Shown in pieces: positions 1-8,695 of a stretch of 64,000 bases of DNA. How positions within the stretch are numbered: the first letter of the stretch is position 1; the number at the start of each line of letters is the position of its first letter. Made by a program: the position numbers and the translations under genes. Source of the stretch: Phycisphaerae bacterium (lineage in GTDB: Bacteria > Planctomycetota > Phycisphaerae > Tepidisphaerales > Tepidisphaeraceae); NCBI GenBank assembly GCA_026004655.1, contig BPJO01000002.1, positions 186,001 through 250,000 of the forward strand, read 5' to 3'. A model generated the notes under the pieces. The model was not told the origin of the DNA. It did no database searches and saw nothing but the letters and a program-made list of their open reading frames with translations.

Positions 1-720
1 CCACAGGAATCGGAGTTGGGGAAACCGATGGCACAGTTGCGGCGCCAATTCCAACAGGTCCTCATGTCCTTTCATGTAAAACAAACGTGCGATCGTACCC
101 GCGATGATCTGATCCGGGGCAATACCCAGGGATTCCCGGATTTGCTCTCGGGGAATCCGGGGATGAACAAATGGCTCGATTTCCATTCCGCTGTACACCG
201 TGACGTATTGCTGGGGTTGACCGATCCCGGCTTCGAGGGACTGTCGGGCCATTTCGTCGGCGACACAAACAATCCGATGCGTAATCGGAGCAGTCTTTTT
301 TTCCAACCATTTGTAAAAACAGTTCACGGCGCGCTTTTTCGAAGCGGTAAACGCCAACCCGTGGATCGTGTGAATGATTCGACGGCACCCGGCTTGTCGT
401 GCCGACCAGCGTCCAATGATCCCGGCCTTGCTCGAATGGGTGTGGACGATATCCGGATTCAGTTCGCGCAACCGTTTAGTCAGTCGTCGATAAACCTTCC
501 AGTCCTTGGAAGGATGAATCGACCGAATCATTTCATCGAACAACTCCACCCGATATCCGTAACCCTGTGCCCTGTCCAGGAGAGAACCTTCTGGTCCGAC
601 GGGGGGACCGGTCAGCAGAAAGACTTCGTGACCACGGTCGTGTTGACCTTCACAGGACAAAATCGTGTTTTCCTGTGCGCCGCCTACGATCAGACGGGTA
701 ATGATGTGAACGATCCTCAT
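1..720 (-). CDS. Glycosyltransferase family 4-like protein (partial, C-terminus outside window)
   Basis: The reverse strand is open from the ATG at 718-720 to the window edge, giving 240 residues with no stop; the ORF track misses it because it is unterminated. It begins MRIVHIITRLIVGGAQENT, the N-terminal GT-B fold of GT4 enzymes with the glycine loop that binds the acceptor. Further on are THSSKAGIIGR and VYSGMEIEPF, also typical of GT4, where the second starts the nucleotide-sugar domain. It probably moves a sugar from a nucleotide donor during surface polysaccharide or LPS synthesis. The next gene on the same strand is an acyltransferase, which fits a polysaccharide locus. Donor and acceptor cannot be told from the sequence. 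Confidence 0.85.
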   Translation of the reverse strand, partial: MRIVHIITRLIVGGAQENTILSCEGQHDRGHEVFLLTGPPVGPEGSLLDRAQGYGYRVELFDEMIRSIHPSKDWKVYRRLTKRLRELNPDIVHTHSSKAGIIGRWSARQAGCRRIIHTIHGLAFTASKKRAVNCFYKWLEKKTAPITHRIVCVADEMARQSLEAGIGQPQQYVTVYSGMEIEPFVHPRIPREQIRESLGIAPDQIIAGTIARLFYMKGHEDLLELAPQLCHRFPQLRFLW

Positions 721-784
721 ACCTGGCTATGTTTTATCAGACAATATCGCCGGATATGACGCAACCCGACGGATTTCCGGATGG

Positions 785-2093
785 TCAGGCGGCCTGTCGC
801 ATCGCTTGGCGGGGAGAAATGGCAACCGCATTGGGATACAAAGGCCCCGTTGAAGACGGTTTTTCGGAAACGGGTCGAGAAACAGGGACCGGAGAACGTT
901 GGTAATCGAAAAACATTTTCAATTTCAGAAAATGCTTTTCTACCGCGTGATAGCTGATCCAGGCAATTCCCCACGAGCACGCAATGGCCAGCACCAGATA
1001 AATCAAGATCGCGGCGTTGTAAGAACCGGTCCATCGGATCAACAGGTCACGTCCGAACACCTTATCGTAAGCCGGGACGAAAAACATGTGTGTCACGTAC
1101 AACCCATAGCTGTACCGACCGAGGCTCGTTAAAACAGGATTGGTCATGAAACGATACCCCAATCCCTTGTGCACTTGAGCCGCTTCCAATACCAGCCATG
1201 CACTGAAAATCGCCAACAGGGAATATCCGCCGATCGTGGTCCACAAGTCGTCCCGGTCAAACCTCTCATAAACGGCTATCAGAATAATCAGACCGGTCAA
1301 AGCCCCCAGCGCCAGAACCCGGGATCTTCGAGTCCAGACTTTCAAGGCATAAGAGTCCGTGATCAGAATCGATACCAATGCCCCGATTGCCAACGAATCA
1401 ACCCGGCATGGAGTCAATACGTAAGGAACCACCGAATCAAAACCAGCTAGCATCAGCAAACCCCGCAACAAAGGAGCTGACAAAATGCAAACCAGGCAAA
1501 TTCGAATGAGTTGTCCTCTTGAAGACACAAACCACACCACCAGAGGCCAAATCAGATAAAAATGTTCCTCAACCGCCAGCGACCAGAAATGATTAACGAC
1601 CCCCCATCGTTCGCCTTCCGTTGCCACTTTCAGGTTGGTTCCGTACAGCCACAGCCAGCTTTGATTTTGTATCAAGTCCGGTAGATCCCGGATCACTTTT
1701 CCGAAGTAATGACTCACAAACGGACCCAGAATCGGGGTTTGAAGCAAAACGGGCACGACCAGAAACAGCACGACCAAGGTCAGGTAATACACCGGGAAAA
1801 TCCGTAAGGTTCGTCGGGCATAAAAATTAAGAAAGTAATCCTCACTTTTTCGTGTTTTCAAAAGTATGGCGGTAATCAAGAATCCGGACAGCACAAAAAA
1901 CAGATCCACGCCGATCCAGCCGGTGTGTGCGGCTTCGAGAGCGCGGGCGTGTCCAGTAGGGACCGGAGACCTGAGGTGTAAAGTGATGAATCAGTACCAA
2001 CAGAATCGCAATTCCCCGCAATCCGTCGATCGCAGGCATATGGGCCAGTACTGAACCCCCCGGTATATCGGAACGTGCGGGTTTGGTTTTCAT
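785..2093 (-). pseudogene. Acyltransferase 3 family (OafA/YrhL-like), frameshifted
   Basis: Two reading frames together make one integral membrane O-acyltransferase. The upstream frame starts at ATG 2093 (GAAGG upstream) and encodes IDGLRGIAILLVLIHHF, the family's first transmembrane segment with its conserved histidine. The downstream frame resumes at ARALEAAHTGWIGVDLFFVL and runs to 785 with about nine more hydrophobic segments. The join needs one base skipped near 1946-1961; total length is 3n+1, so one extra base explains it. Members acylate sugars of exported polysaccharides, and the neighbour is a glycosyltransferase. Either this is a real inactivating mutation or an assembly error. The ORF track lists only the two fragments. 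Confidence 0.8.
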
Positions 2094-2233
2094 AAACAGC
2101 AACCTTCGGATCAACGCCGTCCCTCGGTCTACTCAGACGCCCGACGATGAACTCTTTGCCGATATATCGGACGGACCGATAATGTTGCTTAAACAAAAAT
2201 CGATCGTCTTTACCACCATCCGGAGGCAGAGAT

Positions 2234-2869
2234 TTATTTTCTGTTGTCTGGCGTTTTGGGGGAAGCAGATACCTTGACCGGTCCCCAGACGATACGGGCA
2301 ATGGCGTAGGTGGAATCGGACAAAGGGGTGTACCGGATAAACACCAGATGCAGGTAAGGTTCTGGTTCGGATCCGGACAGGAGGCTATGGGTTCGGGAAT
2401 CCGCGAACCAGTAAACCAATACAGCAACAACATCGGATTCGCCGATTTCCAACAGTTCTGAAGACCATTCTTCGGATATTTTATTGGCTTTTGATGCGCG
2501 TTGCGGATCTACCAGCAGGGGTTTGCGTTTCTCAAACGGAATGTCGGATTGTTCTCGGATCTGGTCGGAAATGTCGCTGGCCAGGGTTTGGGGTTTTCCC
2601 CTATAAATCCGGATGGAAACGATCTTGGCGCCTGTCAACCGACCGTCCATCGTGGATAGATCGGATTGAGACGATTGATCCAATGATCGGGCTGTGGCTT
2701 GTGGAGCAATGGCCGGACTGGTTGCTGACTCCGTACCCGTTATCCACTCGTGGGTTTGAGAAACCAGTTGAGATAATTCAGTCGAGACGGCGGCGTCGGG
2801 CAGATCGGCTCGGGTAAAACCAATCAATCCCAAGATTCCCCCCAGAACGAGTGTCAATCGTCTCAGCAC
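2234..2869 (-). CDS. Exported protein of unknown function
   Basis: A 211-residue protein with a Sec-type signal peptide: MLRR, then a hydrophobic stretch and a cleavage site near FTRA-D. The mature part starts with a Ser/Thr/Gln-rich segment to about residue 75, then a mixed alpha/beta region with IVSIRIYRGK and VVAVLVYWF strands. I recognise no family. In planctomycetes such proteins often measure export or cell-surface functions, but nothing here supports one. A tract of 12 G lies about 84 bases upstream of the start (see that entry) and could affect its promoter. Confidence 0.7.
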   Translation of the reverse strand: MLRRLTLVLGGILGLIGFTRADLPDAAVSTELSQLVSQTHEWITGTESATSPAIAPQATARSLDQSSQSDLSTMDGRLTGAKIVSIRIYRGKPQTLASDISDQIREQSDIPFEKRKPLLVDPQRASKANKISEEWSSELLEIGESDVVAVLVYWFADSRTHSLLSGSEPEPYLHLVFIRYTPLSDSTYAIARIVWGPVKVSASPKTPDNRK

Positions 2870-2952
2870 GCTTTATTGCTATCGACGATTTCTCATTCGG
2901 GGTTCATTTTGGAGTGCTTTATATGTACATGAACGAATGTATTAGTCGATCT

Positions 2953-2964
2953 GGGGGGGGGGGG
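2953..2964. repeat. Homopolymeric G12 tract upstream of an exported-protein gene
   Basis: Twelve consecutive G on the + strand (C12 on the coding strand of the 2234-2869 gene), 84 bases from that gene's start codon. A TATAAA hexamer lies between the tract and the gene. Long G/C tracts near promoters can change length by slipped-strand mispairing and switch expression. It is also a place where sequencing often errs. Confidence 0.8.
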
Positions 2965-2981
2965 TGACAGTTATGGGGAAT

Positions 2982-3013
2982 AAAAAACCCCGCCGGGAGA
3001 TCCGACGGGGCTT
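2982..3013 (-). terminator. Intrinsic terminator of the outer-membrane protein gene
   Basis: On the minus strand an 8-bp stem (CCCCGTCG with CGGCGGGG, one G-U pair) is followed by six T, about 30 bases after the stop codon of the gene ending at 3043. Confidence 0.85.
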
Positions 3014-3042
3014 GGGATAGCAAAAATAGCGGGATATCGGAA

Positions 3043-3882
3043 TTAGTAAACGAAGGACATACCGATGGTCCCGTAGAACACGTGCTGGCTGTCGTTATTG
3101 GCCGCCTCAGCGGAGTCAGCAAACAGGTATTGATAGTATCCGCCGACGTTGACGGACCAAGCTCCCCATTTTTCCGGAACCGGAAGCGGGAACGAAGTGG
3201 TCACGCCGACCGACCCATAACCTAGAAGGGCGTTGTCTCCCTCACTGTCGGTGTAATAGTCATTCAAGCTCAAACCCAGTGCGATCGGGAAGGTCAAAGC
3301 AGGAATTTCGTACCCGCCCACAGCAGGGGGAGTCCAGCTCGGTCCGATCCCGATTTCGGCATAGGTATCTTCCGTACCATTACCGTCATCGAACTCATGA
3401 TAGATTCCGATGTACGGCGCCAATGCAAAATCGTCCGCGATCAGACCGGTGTCATCGTAAGAAATGGTCAGACCGATTTCTTGGATGGTTTCGAAAGCCC
3501 CATTGGGGTATTGATACAGATAATAAAGCGGAGTAACGGTGAACTTACCGAAACTGATCGGAAGTTCTAGCGTAATATCGTTTTCATACCAAGCCCCGGC
3601 CCCGTTCCCGTCCGAAGCAGTATTCTCGGTATGAATGGAGTTCCACGTACCCAGGTTTACACCCAAGGTAAAGTCGTCACTTTCAACCGCGGTAAAAGCA
3701 ACGTTGAAATAAGGCTGAATGATGAGTCCGGCATTTTCTTGGAGATATCCACGGAAATAATAAGCCGAAGCCACATCAAATCCGCCTGAGAACTCCAAAG
3801 CCCCTGTGTTGGGTTTCTCCGCCAGGGCTACCGTCGGACCTGTCACTAAGGCCGCCAACGCCAGTTTAGAAACCAGCTTCAT
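3043..3882 (-). CDS. Outer-membrane beta-barrel protein (TorF/porin-like)
   Basis: 280 residues from ATG 3882, chosen over the ORF-track start at 3912 because GGAG lies seven bases upstream and the product then starts with a clean signal peptide (MKLVSKLALAALVTGPTVALA). The mature part alternates aromatic and small residues in many short strands, for example GGFDVASAYYFRGY and NVGGYYQYLFAD, and ends with GTIGMSFVY, an aromatic C-terminus typical of outer-membrane barrels recognised by BamA. The YxFRG motif resembles the TIGR02001-type uncharacterised outer-membrane family. It probably sits in the outer membrane; no substrate can be named. A short palindrome precedes its ribosome binding site and a strong terminator follows. 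Confidence 0.75.
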   Translation of the reverse strand: MKLVSKLALAALVTGPTVALAEKPNTGALEFSGGFDVASAYYFRGYLQENAGLIIQPYFNVAFTAVESDDFTLGVNLGTWNSIHTENTASDGNGAGAWYENDITLELPISFGKFTVTPLYYLYQYPNGAFETIQEIGLTISYDDTGLIADDFALAPYIGIYHEFDDGNGTEDTYAEIGIGPSWTPPAVGGYEIPALTFPIALGLSLNDYYTDSEGDNALLGYGSVGVTTSFPLPVPEKWGAWSVNVGGYYQYLFADSAEAANNDSQHVFYGTIGMSFVY

Positions 3883-3898
3883 AAAGATGCTCCTTCTT

Positions 3899-3910
3899 GC
3901 CCCTAGGGGC
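3899..3910 (-). promoter_or_regulatory. 5' UTR hairpin GCCCCTAGGGGC just upstream of the ribosome binding site
   Basis: A 12-base perfect palindrome ends six bases before the GGAG of the outer-membrane protein gene. Very similar hairpins sit in the same place before two PEP-CTERM genes (33392-33402 and 34475-34487). Its role is unknown; mRNA stability or a protein-binding site are possible. Confidence 0.55.
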
Positions 3911-4195
3911 ATTTATAAAACCTGCGATTAGTCCCATTAACCGTGACGATTAATTTCCCTTATCGACATCCAAGAATAATTTGCTTCAAACTTAAAATTA
4001 TTTTAATCCAAATATTCGTGCAAGTCTACCAACATTCATATCAGGTCACTGATCCGGTCCCCTTATGTCTAGTACCCGACGGAACTTGTTTAAAGGCAGG
4101 GCGCGACAATTTTTTAATTCTTTAATTTTAAAAGGGTTATAAATTTTGTTGTTCGGTATTATTCTTAGCCGTGGTGTCCGACTATACTCACGAAG

Positions 4196-4862
4196 ATGGC
4201 AACATTTCTGGTTATAGGACCGCACCCGGATGATCAGGAACTTGGTATGGGAGGCACCATTGCCAAGCTCGTCAAGCAAGGCCATAACGTTCATCTGATC
4301 GATATGACGAATGGAGAACCCACTCCGCGAGGGTCTCCCGAACATCGTGCCCGTGAAGCCGCCCAGGCGGCCAAGATCTTGGGTGTCCCAACGGACTCTT
4401 CTGGGGCTGACCAACCGACAAGTAACTCCTACTCTCCAAGCGCGTTATCAACTTGCTGCTCAGATCCGCGTCCATCGTCCGAATGTCCTTTTCGTGCCTT
4501 ATATCCCTGATGCGCACCCGGATCATCTGGCAGTGACCCGTATTGCCGAAGACGCTCGTTTTGATGCCAAACTCACCAAAACCGATATCCCCGGAGAGCC
4601 TTGGTACCCCAAACGAATTATTTATTACTTCTGCACCCATCTGAAACTCAACATCAATCCCACGTTTTGTATTGACGTTTCGGATACCGTTGATCAGAAG
4701 ATGCAAGCCATCGCCTGCTATGAATCTCAAATGACGCCTCAGCTGATTGACCAGGTCAGGCTGACCGGTGACTATTTCGGTTCGCGTATCGGTACGAAAC
4801 ACGCCGAACCATTCTTCAGCCATGAAGTGATCGCTTTCGGGGGATTGGATCAGCTTATTTAA
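4196..4862 (+). pseudogene. PIG-L family deacetylase (BshB1-like), frameshifted
   Basis: The first frame (from ATG 4196) gives ATFLVIGPHPDDQELGMGG, the zinc-binding GPHPDD motif, and continues to AAKILGVP. The second frame takes over near 4385-4391 with RTLLGLTNRQVTPTLQARYQ and contains PDAHPDHLAV, the second zinc motif (HPDH), then runs to 4862. Together they form one N-acetylglucosaminyl deacetylase of the family that includes BshB of bacillithiol synthesis and MshB. Total length is 3n+1, so one extra base explains the break. If the break is real, the protein made would be 104 residues and lack the second zinc site. A read-level check is needed before calling it dead. Confidence 0.82.
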
Positions 4863-5069
4863 GTTTCCTTGTCAGGGTTCAGACCTCCAGCGTCTGGATC
4901 ACTGCAACGTTGTGAACGTCTTGCCCTGGAAAATCCATCGTCGGATATGCACGATTCATCGGATGAGGTCTGAGTTCATGAACTGTGTTCTGGTGCGATA
5001 CGTGTTATGCGTTCCGCTGGTGTAGTCCTGTAAACGTCTGACCGTAAGGCGAGGGTGTTTGACATGACA

Positions 5070-6482
5070 TTAAACAGATGCCAGGACACCGATCAGAACA
5101 CAAGTGCCCATAGCCAACCAGGTTTTCCAGTCTTTGAGCGCAAAGACCACCGGATCATGGTCGAGCTTGCCGCGGTGGGCAAAAAACCACAGACGAGTGA
5201 TCCAGTACGCCAATACCGGACAGATCAACCATAAGACCTGGGGTCTGGAATACAACACGGAAACCGCCGGCGAGCTGATGTACAACGCCACCACCATCAC
5301 CGCAAGGTACCCATTGACCGGTCCGACCACGCGGATAACGTCCAGGTCGGCTTGTTCATAGGCACGTCCGGGCAGGTTTTTACCCGGTTCCAACATCTGA
5401 CGCAGTTCCGTGTATCGTTTGGCAAAAGCCAAGCAGGCGAAGAAGAACATGCAAAACGCCAAAAGCCACGTGGAAGGGATGATCCCGGTGGCTATCCCGC
5501 CTGCCAACGGACGAAGGGTGTACATGCCTGCCAACGCCAATACGTCCAGAAGTAATCGTCGTTTTAACTGAAACGAATACGCATTGGCCAGGACCAGATA
5601 CCCCATCATCAACAACAGTAGTTCGGTACTGACCAGGACCGAACCGATCAGTCCGACCAGCAGGAACAACACCATCCATCCCACCGCGGTCGGAACCGTC
5701 ACGGTGCCGCAAGCAACAGGACGGTTCTTCTTCTGGGGGTGTTTTCGGTCGGACTCGGCATCCAACAGGTCATTCAGGATGTAGTTCCCCGAAGCCACAC
5801 AACTGAAAACCACAAACGTCAAAAGGGTGATTCCCAGTGCCTCGGGATCCTGCAAACGATGCGAAGCAATCACAGGCAACCCGACCAACAGGTTCTTGAC
5901 CCACTGATGAGGTCGGATCAAACGGAACAGGTCATGCCATGTATTGTTGTGAAGATGGGCAAGACGATGTACGTGAACATCGGCGTTTTTGAGAGGTTGA
6001 AAGCGTCTTCCGCCGACCAGGCCAGCGATTGTGCTGGCTTCAAAGATGATGATGTCTTGTCCCGAGTCTCCGAGGTATTCAAAGGCCTGTTCCTGGCAGT
6101 CGGTTCGGATTGATTCGAGCTTATTCAGTCCGATGAGGTTGGTTTGAGGGTCGGTGGCATAGACGGCATCAAAAAGACCCAGGTGTCTGGCCACGGCCTC
6201 GGCATAGTTGCGATGAGAGCCGGTGGCTAAAACGACCCGTCGACCTTCATTCTTGGCCTGTCTGATGTATTCGATCACCGGTTCACGATAAGGCAGGTGG
6301 GCAGGATCCAAATGGACCGTTCTAGCGATCAAATCCTTAGCAGCCTGGCGACTCTTGAAAAGACGGATCAAAACTCGCAAAGCACCGATCGGATGGTCGC
6401 GTGCCATCACCAACCAGGCTTGCTGCATGGTGTCAATCCGCACCAACGTGCCGTCCAAGTCCACGTACAGAGGAGGTTTCAT
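5070..6482 (-). CDS. HAD phosphatase-UbiA prenyltransferase fusion (DPPR-synthase-like)
   Basis: 470 residues in two parts. Residues 1-190 are a HAD hydrolase: motif I DLDGTLVRID near residue 8, motif II ATGSHRN near 86, and GDSGQD-like motif near 138. Residues 200-470 are a UbiA-type membrane prenyltransferase with about eight helices, the first Asp motif NDLLDAESDRKHP and the second-site YSFQLKR. The HP-K-RP and VKNLL features resemble decaprenyl-phosphate phosphoribosyltransferase (Rv3806c type), which joins phosphoribosyl pyrophosphate to a polyprenyl phosphate. The HAD half could then remove the 5-phosphate; that is inference. The same fusion occurs in other bacteria. Likely role is making a lipid-linked sugar for the envelope. 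Confidence 0.85.
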   Translation of the reverse strand: MKPPLYVDLDGTLVRIDTMQQAWLVMARDHPIGALRVLIRLFKSRQAAKDLIARTVHLDPAHLPYREPVIEYIRQAKNEGRRVVLATGSHRNYAEAVARHLGLFDAVYATDPQTNLIGLNKLESIRTDCQEQAFEYLGDSGQDIIIFEASTIAGLVGGRRFQPLKNADVHVHRLAHLHNNTWHDLFRLIRPHQWVKNLLVGLPVIASHRLQDPEALGITLLTFVVFSCVASGNYILNDLLDAESDRKHPQKKNRPVACGTVTVPTAVGWMVLFLLVGLIGSVLVSTELLLLMMGYLVLANAYSFQLKRRLLLDVLALAGMYTLRPLAGGIATGIIPSTWLLAFCMFFFACLAFAKRYTELRQMLEPGKNLPGRAYEQADLDVIRVVGPVNGYLAVMVVALYISSPAVSVLYSRPQVLWLICPVLAYWITRLWFFAHRGKLDHDPVVFALKDWKTWLAMGTCVLIGVLASV

Positions 6483-6650
6483 TCCACGTATAACTTTAAC
6501 CTACTCGATTCCGATCCGCAGACAACGAAGAAACCGGACTGTATCGTTATCAGACCTTCGGTTCCGGTGCTTACGAGAACTGAAACGGGGCAGGCCTAAT
6601 TTCAGGAGTGAGAAACAACACCGACGATTAGTCGATTACGAGTGAAATAG

Positions 6651-6678
6651 TGGACTTCGGTAAAAAGGATGGTATGCT
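6651..6678 (+). promoter_or_regulatory. Putative sigma-70 promoter of the candidate small RNA
   Basis: TGGACT (4 of 6 to TTGACA), 16-base spacer, then TATGCT (4 of 6 to TATAAT). It predicts a start near 6685, just ahead of the structured sequence that ends in a terminator at 6830, with no open reading frame between. Confidence 0.45.
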
Positions 6679-6684
6679 AGGGTG

Positions 6685-6830
6685 CGAACGTTGAATGTAT
6701 CCGGGCGCTGAGAAAAAGGCTTTCAGAGTCCGGAATCTGAGCCTCCGGGGCTTTTGCCCCACCTAGCGACGGGCATATCAAAAGTACAGAGAACTGCCCG
6801 GTCTCTGTGCTTGCCCGTCGCTTCCTTTTT
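6685..6830 (+). ncRNA. Candidate small structured RNA, about 146 nt
   Basis: In a 443-base gap with no gene, the + strand holds three consecutive hairpins. GGCT-CAGA pairs with TCTG-AGCC (about 6718-6743, two bulged T); GGGGC-TTTT-GCCCC at 6747-6760 is perfect; and AGCGACGGGCA at 6765-6775 pairs with TGCCCGTCGCT at 6812-6822, with an inner ACAGAGA/TCTCTGT stem. The last hairpin is followed by TCCTTTTT, an intrinsic terminator. A promoter-like sequence lies just upstream. It lacks the conserved loops of SRP RNA, tmRNA and RNase P RNA; 6S RNA cannot be excluded by eye. No sensible ORF. The flanks 6483-6650 and 6831-6925 show nothing else. Confidence 0.5.
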
Positions 6831-6925
6831 GGGGATCCGAAAGATAGGGTGTTCATCCGGCGGTTGCAGACTGCGAGTCAATCCGATCCTGAAGTTCGAG
6901 TTGGTCCGATCGGGAACCGGCGTCC

Positions 6926-7336
6926 TCAGGCGGCATGGGGTAGGAATTGTGTCAAGGGCTGCGGAAGTTGTCGGATTCCCCGTCGAAGGGCTTTGGCGAC
7001 GGCATATTCCATCGACCGGGCAAACCGTGTCTGTACCCGTCGATCAGGTTCGATTCCCAGTTTCTTCATCTGTCGGATCGCCCAGACCCAGGCATGATAC
7101 TCTTCTTCACATCGACGTTTGTAAGTGGAAAACCCGATGACATGGTGACCGATTTCGTGCAGGAAAATAGCCAGACTGATCGGGCTTTTGGGACGGGGGG
7201 CTTCGATCCAGTTGATACACCGCCCGTTATGGTAATACACCCGCCAGGCACAACCGGTCATGGTTTTTCGCCATTTGCGGACCCGGATATCATATTTTCG
7301 CTTCAGTTGATCGACGATAGAGTCGTAATCGGTCAT
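6926..7336 (-). CDS. Small HExxH metallopeptidase-like protein
   Basis: 136 residues, with LAIFLHEIGHHVIGF around residue 57: HEIGH is the zinc-binding HExxH motif, and EEEYHAW about 20 residues later may give the third ligand. The size and layout resemble ImmA/IrrE-type or other minimal zincin domains, but there is no attached DNA-binding domain and the substrate is unknown. It has no signal peptide or membrane segment, so it is probably cytoplasmic; rich in Arg and Lys. It stands alone, convergent with the candidate small RNA. Start is the first ATG of the frame; no strong ribosome binding site is visible. Confidence 0.65.
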   Translation of the reverse strand: MTDYDSIVDQLKRKYDIRVRKWRKTMTGCAWRVYYHNGRCINWIEAPRPKSPISLAIFLHEIGHHVIGFSTYKRRCEEEYHAWVWAIRQMKKLGIEPDRRVQTRFARSMEYAVAKALRRGIRQLPQPLTQFLPHAA

Positions 7337-7480
7337 GCACCCGGAATGATCGGCAGAGTCGGTCCGTTCGATGAGTCTTCAACGTTCATTCTCAACCGGT
7401 CTGCCTCGAGGGACGGGCTTTTATCACTATTGAAAACGGATGGTGTGACGAGACCTGAGTGATTTATAGAATGTTTATGC

Positions 7481-8095
7481 GTGGATTATGGGTCGATCTT
7501 ATTTTCGCTAATGGGGATCCTGATCGGTTCGGGTCTGATGCTTCATCAGTTGTGTCGACGTCACACGGTGGGGCGAGATCGTTTTGCGGTCTGGGAGTGG
7601 TCGGTCAATCGTCGGTTCAAACGGGTGCGATCGGTTTCACCGGTAGGCGTGGAAGGTCTGGAAGTGATCGAGCAGACTGTTCGCGTGATCGAACACTATC
7701 AGTCCCGGGACAGCGATCGTTCGATCCTGAAAATTCAATCCCTCAGCCGATCCGGTACGCTTCGGACGTGGCACGTCCTGATCCAGGAGACCGACGGCCT
7801 GACAGGGCCGGTGGGTTTGCGTCCGGTCGGATCGGATGCCAGTCTCGTCGATTTGATGAACTTGCCTTTGATGCCCCGGGTATCCAATGAAACCCGTTTT
7901 GCGGTCTATGCCCTTAGGGTGACGGATGCCCGTCGGGTGGCCACCGGAGCGGTCAAAGCGCTTTTGCCCCCGGACATCGGATTGATCCGGTCTTCCGATC
8001 GTTTGATCTTGGATTTCACCGCTCGTCCGTTCGATCCGACCGAGTTTGACCGGATACTGGCTATTGCGGGTCAAATCCGTACGGTGTTGAGTTAA
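7481..8095 (+). CDS. Membrane-anchored protein of unknown function
   Basis: 204 residues beginning at a GTG, with an N-terminal hydrophobic segment (ILFSLMGILIGSGLMLHQL, residues 6-24) that probably anchors it, then a soluble region with no motif I recognise. The start is uncertain: an ATG at 7511 lies inside the membrane segment and no clear Shine-Dalgarno is visible for either. The overlapping ORF at 7459-7890 in another frame looks like a shadow because it is Arg/Ser/Gly-rich with no defined segments. Confidence 0.55.
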   Translation: MDYGSILFSLMGILIGSGLMLHQLCRRHTVGRDRFAVWEWSVNRRFKRVRSVSPVGVEGLEVIEQTVRVIEHYQSRDSDRSILKIQSLSRSGTLRTWHVLIQETDGLTGPVGLRPVGSDASLVDLMNLPLMPRVSNETRFAVYALRVTDARRVATGAVKALLPPDIGLIRSSDRLILDFTARPFDPTEFDRILAIAGQIRTVLS

Positions 8096-8695
8096 ATGGG
8101 TGATGGAAAAGTCCGGGAAAGGTTATCAGTTGCTGATACGCCCGAGAGTTGTGACGTTAATACCGACGTTTTTATTTGCATCGGTTTTAGGGCTCGGGTA
8201 GATTCATCAGCTCGAAAGGCGGAGCGGTGTGCTCCTCAAAACGGTTGGCCGAGCGAAAAGGTGTTCCGAGTCAGGTCGGATCGCGCGACCGGGTGTGTCG
8301 GTCGATTGTCGTTCGGAACCTCCAACCAACCCCCGCGGAGATGGGGGCGTATTGGGTCCTAGGCCGGGTATGTTGAGGGCTTGGGAGCCAGCACGACGGT
8401 TTTGAGGAGAGTGAAAGGGATAGGAGAAACGTCTGAACGGTGGTTCAGACGCCGTCCTTCCGAATCACAAGCCGCTGCCGGTTTGTCCCTTGTTCCTGAA
8501 ACGGATACGAACTCAGGACAATGGGATTTGCAAGGTGCACCAAGGGTTTTACAACCAGAGTCGTTGTCCGTTTCATGACACAATCGTTCCCAGCCCCATC
8601 TCACCATGCTTTGCGTGATGCCGGTGCATCACCAATGGGACGTCGTCTGGGAATGTTGTGCTGCGGACATGATCGCTTCCCAGGAGGAGCTTGTC
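8096..8695. other. 600-base non-coding region with strong RNA hairpins
   Basis: No convincing gene on either strand. The part near 8100-8420 shows nothing recognisable. Two strong secondary structures follow: a 9-bp hairpin CGTCTGAAC-GGTG-GTTCAGACG at 8430-8451, and the 16-bp stem element at 8497-8575. The stretch lies upstream of the secretin gene and could be its long leader, or hold a separate RNA gene. Confidence 0.5.
8497..8575 (+). promoter_or_regulatory. Structured RNA element closed by a 16-bp stem, upstream of the secretin gene
   Basis: TGAAACGGA (8497-8505) pairs fully with TCCGTTTCA (8567-8575); after small bulges ACGA pairs with TCGT and CTC with GAG. The stem closes a 43-base interior that contains the self-complementary GGTGCACC. 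This is far more pairing than expected by chance in 79 bases. It matches no riboswitch class I know. The strand is assumed from the downstream gene. Confidence 0.45.

Noticed and set aside
16-759. 247-residue + strand ORF
   Set aside because: Antisense to the glycosyltransferase whose motifs (VGGAQENT, THSSKAGIIGR) are clear on the minus strand.
7040-7065. tRNA-like GGTTCGATTCCC
   Set aside because: It lies inside the HExxH gene and no acceptor or anticodon stems pair around it.
7459-7890. 143-residue + strand ORF
   Set aside because: Overlaps the membrane-anchored ORF in another frame and is Arg/Ser/Gly-rich without structure.
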